DNA from: Sphingomonas albertensis
GTDB lineage: Bacteria > Pseudomonadota > Alphaproteobacteria > Sphingomonadales > Sphingomonadaceae
Reading direction: 5' to 3'
Length of the DNA: 46,352 bases
Assembly: GCF_014358075.1 (NCBI RefSeq)
Contig: NZ_JACONT010000033.1
Coordinates: 1-46,352 of the forward strand
Shown here: positions 41,846-46,352 of the stretch, in pieces
Layout: each line of letters opens with the position of its first letter
How positions within the stretch are numbered: the first letter of the stretch is position 1
Translations under genes and position numbers: made by a program
The notes under the pieces: model-generated
Told to the model about the DNA's origin: nothing
Databases searched by the model: none
What the model saw: the letters and a program-made list of their open reading frames with translations, nothing else

Positions 41846-42060
41846 GCACATTCGGCGATATCTTCGGTGCGATGCGGCAGGTGATCCTTACGCAAGCACG
41901 CCTGGACCAACTCGATGTGCGGATGACCCGGATGGCAGGCGACATCGATGGTCTTGCCGACGGTATCTCATTGCTGCGCGACCGGATTTCACGGCTTGAG
42001 GGCATTATAGAAGGCGCAGCAATGGCGGCTAGCCGACAGCAGCGGCGGATCGAGGAATGA
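41842..42060 (+). CDS. Small coiled-coil protein, unknown
   Basis: A 72-residue protein, almost wholly a predicted coiled coil (QARLDQLDVRMTRMAGDIDGL, then LLRDRISRLEGIIEG), without membrane helix or signal. The regular leucine/isoleucine spacing suggests a trimer or dimer, perhaps with the coiled tail of the gene before it. ATGA overlaps on both sides (41842-41845 and 42057-42060) tie it into one translational unit. Unrecognised family. It could be a partner of the RHH protein; a toxin role is possible but unsupported. Confidence 0.6.
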   Translation: MSTFGDIFGAMRQVILTQARLDQLDVRMTRMAGDIDGLADGISLLRDRISRLEGIIEGAAMAASRQQRRIEE

Positions 42061-42560
42061 TCGCGTTTCTCCTGCTGCAGGCTGTAACGCCTGCACCCGC
42101 GCCCGCTTGGAAACTCGCCGATCGCACTAACGCGGCGGGTGTGCGCAGCATCTCCGCATCGGTCACCGGCAATGACGGGCTCTCGCGGTTCGTCGTGAAG
42201 TGTGACGTCGGCTCGGAGCCGATCGTGTCGATCCAGTTCATCCAGCCGCAGCCGCTCGGGTCGGGCACGGACAAGCCGGTGGCGGTGCGCTTCGATGGCG
42301 GGCCGGCGTTCACCTACAACTGGCAGTTTCCGGGGACCGGTACGTACACCGCCGACCCCGAAGCGATCACCAGGCTGACGACGTTCCTAGTGAAGTCGAA
42401 GACGGTGCGGGTCGAGACGACCAACGGCGCGAACTTCGCGGTGCAGGCTAACTTCGTCGCGCCGACCGGCGACGCGATGATCCGGCAGGTGCTCGGTGTG
42501 TGCGGTTACACGCTGGGTGTCGTTCCCACGCCGCCGCCGCCACCGAAAGACGCGCCATGA
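42057..42560 (+). CDS. Putative periplasmic protein, unknown
   Basis: A 167-residue protein with a short hydrophobic start (MIAFLLLQAVTPAPAPAW) that could be a weak signal peptide. The rest is beta-rich (SISASVTGNDGLSRFVVKCDVG, KTVRVETTNGANFAVQANFVAP), has two cysteines (VKCDVG, GVCGYTL) and ends in a proline run. It resembles the common small secreted proteins of sphingomonads that measure polar beta-sandwich size, but I do not recognise a named family. ATGA overlaps join it to the coiled-coil gene before and to the epimerase gene after. Confidence 0.65.
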   Translation: MIAFLLLQAVTPAPAPAWKLADRTNAAGVRSISASVTGNDGLSRFVVKCDVGSEPIVSIQFIQPQPLGSGTDKPVAVRFDGGPAFTYNWQFPGTGTYTADPEAITRLTTFLVKSKTVRVETTNGANFAVQANFVAPTGDAMIRQVLGVCGYTLGVVPTPPPPPKDAP

Positions 42561-42982
42561 GCCTGGGCCGCCTCAATCATGTCGGGGTCGCGACGCCGTC
42601 GATCGCGAAGTCGGTCGAGACGTACCGCCTGCTGCTCGGCGCGACCGCGATCGGCGAGCCGTTCGACTTGCCCGCGCAGGGCGTGAAAGTGTGTTTCATC
42701 GACGCACCCAACACGCAGATCGAGCTGATCGAGCCGTATGACGAGAGTTCGCCGATCGCGGGGTTCCTGCGGAAAAATCCGGCGGGTGGGCAGCATCACG
42801 TTTGCTTCGAGGTCGCCGACATCGCCGCCGCCGTCGCCGATCTGAAGGCGAAGGGCGCGACCGTGCTGGGCGAGCCGCGGATCGGGGCGCATGGCACGCC
42901 GATCGTGTTCGTGCACCCGAAGGACTTTGGCGGCATGCTGGTCGAGTTGATGGAGACGCCGGGCGATACCGGCGCGCACTAG
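42557..42982 (+). CDS. mce: Methylmalonyl-CoA epimerase
   Basis: A 141-residue vicinal-oxygen-chelate protein that interconverts (S)- and (R)-methylmalonyl-CoA. Metal ligands are visible: His in LNHVGVA (residue 7), His in GGQHHVCFEV (about 78) and Glu in GMLVELMET (about 130). Length is standard. The ATG at 42557 overlaps the preceding stop (ATGA); the frame extends a little upstream without a better start. Lies logically between pccB and the mutase. Confidence 0.93.
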   Translation: MSLGRLNHVGVATPSIAKSVETYRLLLGATAIGEPFDLPAQGVKVCFIDAPNTQIELIEPYDESSPIAGFLRKNPAGGQHHVCFEVADIAAAVADLKAKGATVLGEPRIGAHGTPIVFVHPKDFGGMLVELMETPGDTGAH

Positions 42983-42992
42983 GAGAGATCTG

Positions 42993-43778
42993 ATGGCCGC
43001 GTACGAGCATATCCTGAGCGATCGGCGCGGCGACGTGCTGGTGCTGACGCTGAACCGGCCCGACCGGCTGAACGCCGCACCGCCGGCGATGTTCGAGGAA
43101 TTGCGCGCGGCGCTTGGTGACCTGGATGGGGCGCGGGCTGTGCTGATCGCCGGCGCCGGGCGGGCGTTCTGTTCGGGGGCGGATGTCGGCGGCGGGGCGC
43201 TCGGCTCGGACAATCCGGGCGAGGCGACGTTCGCGGCGCTGACCGAGAGCTATAATCCGACGATGGCGGCGATCGCCGACCTGTCGGTGCCGGTGGTGAG
43301 CGCGGTGCGCGGGCCGGCGGCGGGGATCGGCTGCAGCCTCGCGCTCGCCGCCGATTTTTGTGTCGCCAGCGAGAGCGCGTATTTCCTTCAGGCGTTCGTG
43401 AACATCGGCTTGGTGCCGGACGGCGGCGCGTCTTGGATGCTGCCGCGGTTGATCGGGCGCGCGCGGGCGACGGAGATGATGATGCTCGGCGAGCGCGTAC
43501 CGGCGGGCAAGGCGCTCGATTGGGGCATGGTGCACAAGGTCGTTACGGACGACGCTCTGGATGCTGAGGCGTTCGCGCTGGCCGAGCGGCTGGCAGCGAT
43601 GCCGACGATCGCGCTCGGGTTGATGCGGCGAGCGATTACCGCAGCGTACGAGACGGATTACCCCACCGCGATGCAGGCCGAGGCGGCGAACCAGCGCGAC
43701 GCGCGCGGGTCTGCGGACTCGATGGAGGGCGGCCGGGCTTTTCTTGAAAAGCGCAAGCCGGTGTTCACGGGGCGATGA
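42993..43778 (+). CDS. Enoyl-CoA hydratase/isomerase family protein (PaaG-like)
   Basis: A 261-residue crotonase. GAGRAFCSGADVGGG (about 52-66) and VRGPAAGIGCSLALAADF (about 105-122) form the oxyanion hole, and FLQAFVNIGLVPDGGASWMLPRLIG (about 131-155) matches the PaaG-type isomerases, whose catalytic Asp is in GLVPD, rather than classical hydratases with Glu. So a shift of a double bond, or hydration of an unusual acyl-CoA, is likely. RBS AGGAGA precedes the ATG at 42993. It is co-directional with the epimerase (10-base gap) and precedes the mutase. Confidence 0.85.
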   Translation: MAAYEHILSDRRGDVLVLTLNRPDRLNAAPPAMFEELRAALGDLDGARAVLIAGAGRAFCSGADVGGGALGSDNPGEATFAALTESYNPTMAAIADLSVPVVSAVRGPAAGIGCSLALAADFCVASESAYFLQAFVNIGLVPDGGASWMLPRLIGRARATEMMMLGERVPAGKALDWGMVHKVVTDDALDAEAFALAERLAAMPTIALGLMRRAITAAYETDYPTAMQAEAANQRDARGSADSMEGGRAFLEKRKPVFTGR

Positions 43779-43796
43779 CCCGCCGCTCTTCTCGTT

Positions 43797-43892
43797 CCCC
43801 GGCGAAGGCCGGGGCCCAGACTCGATGCGCAGCATCGAACGCGCTCCCGCGCGCGGCGTATTCGAGGGGCTGGGCCCCGGCCTTCGCCGGGG
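43797..43892. repeat. Palindromic repeat, family A, copy 3
   Basis: CCCCGGCGAAGGCCGGGGCCCAG ... CTGGGCCCCGGCCTTCGCCGGGG. It ends 16 bases before the mutase start codon and so forms a stable hairpin in the leader of that gene, breaking the otherwise tight operon. Confidence 0.92.
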
Positions 43893-43908
43893 AACTAGGT
43901 GCTAGGTA

Positions 43909-46179
<2,271 letters not shown>

Positions 46180-46196
46180 CGAATGCAATGCCAGAC

Positions 46197-46235
46197 CTCC
46201 TCCCCTCCTGCACGCGGGAGGGGCCGGGGGTGGGC
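46197..46235. repeat. Partial palindromic repeat after the mutase
   Basis: CCTCCTCCCCTCCTGCACGCGGGAGGGGCCGGGGGTGGG, resembling the left half of the family C element at 38366-38474. The right half is missing or lost in the final low-complexity sequence. Confidence 0.55.
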
Positions 46236-46268
46236 TCGCGCCATCAGCCGGACGCGACGCCGAGGGCG

Positions 46269-46331
<63 letters not shown>

Positions 46332-46352
46332 CCGGGGCTACGCGCCCGCGGG

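Overview
The window looks like a chromosomal piece of a Sphingomonas-type alphaproteobacterium. This rests on the high GC, a TonB receptor of the sphingomonad type, adjacent DUF2093 and M23 peptidase genes, a complex I NDUFA9-like gene next to uppP, a PrpR/ScfR-type regulator next to propionyl-CoA genes, and many GC-rich palindromic intergenic elements. Most genes are ordinary housekeeping genes. The last bases (a C-run followed by a G-run of about 27 each) look like a contig end or an artefact.

Layout. 1-4.6 kb: envelope and stress genes (lipoprotein, TM-helix channel, CsbD-like, aquaporin with a small membrane protein, Hsp20 with a ROSE-like leader). 4.6-7.8 kb: a likely zinc or metal homeostasis pair of transcripts (MerC-domain protein and acid phosphatase leftward; ZigA-type GTPase and DUF1826 rightward) around a 17-bp palindrome. 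8.0-10.2 kb: a large hybrid histidine kinase. 10.6-12.6 kb: a more AT-rich accessory patch holding a toxin/immunity-like pair beside tRNA-Leu(CAG). 12.7-20.7 kb: NDUFA9-like protein, uppP, gltD-gltB. 21-31 kb: GST, CsaA, OmpA lipoprotein, CNNM transporter, MlaA, HhH protein, then purD and xseA diverging from overlapping start codons, DUF2093 and an M23 peptidase. 31-38.3 kb: TonB receptor, small secreted protein, clpB with a heat-shock promoter, thioesterase. 38.5-46.2 kb: the propionyl-CoA to succinyl-CoA route (regulator, pccB, epimerase, PaaG-like hydratase, methylmalonyl-CoA mutase) with three small unknown genes embedded.

How the genes work together. The final cluster carboxylates propionyl-CoA (PccB; the biotin subunit is not in the window), epimerises methylmalonyl-CoA and rearranges it to succinyl-CoA. 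The divergent regulator has two TTTGCAA boxes in the shared promoter, as known for the RamB/PrpR family. The heat-shock genes clpB and hsp20 appear to be controlled differently: a sigma-32-like promoter for clpB and a thermosensing leader for hsp20.

Most notable: (1) the methylmalonyl-CoA mutase gene carries an in-frame copy of a palindromic element also found twice between genes here; (2) a compact, apparently orphan PD-(D/E)xK-like toxin and acidic immunity pair next to a tRNA; (3) a ribbon-helix-helix/coiled-coil/secreted-protein trio with its own perfect palindrome inside the propionate operon; (4) purD and xseA sharing a CATG start. All functions are read from sequence alone; no searches were run.
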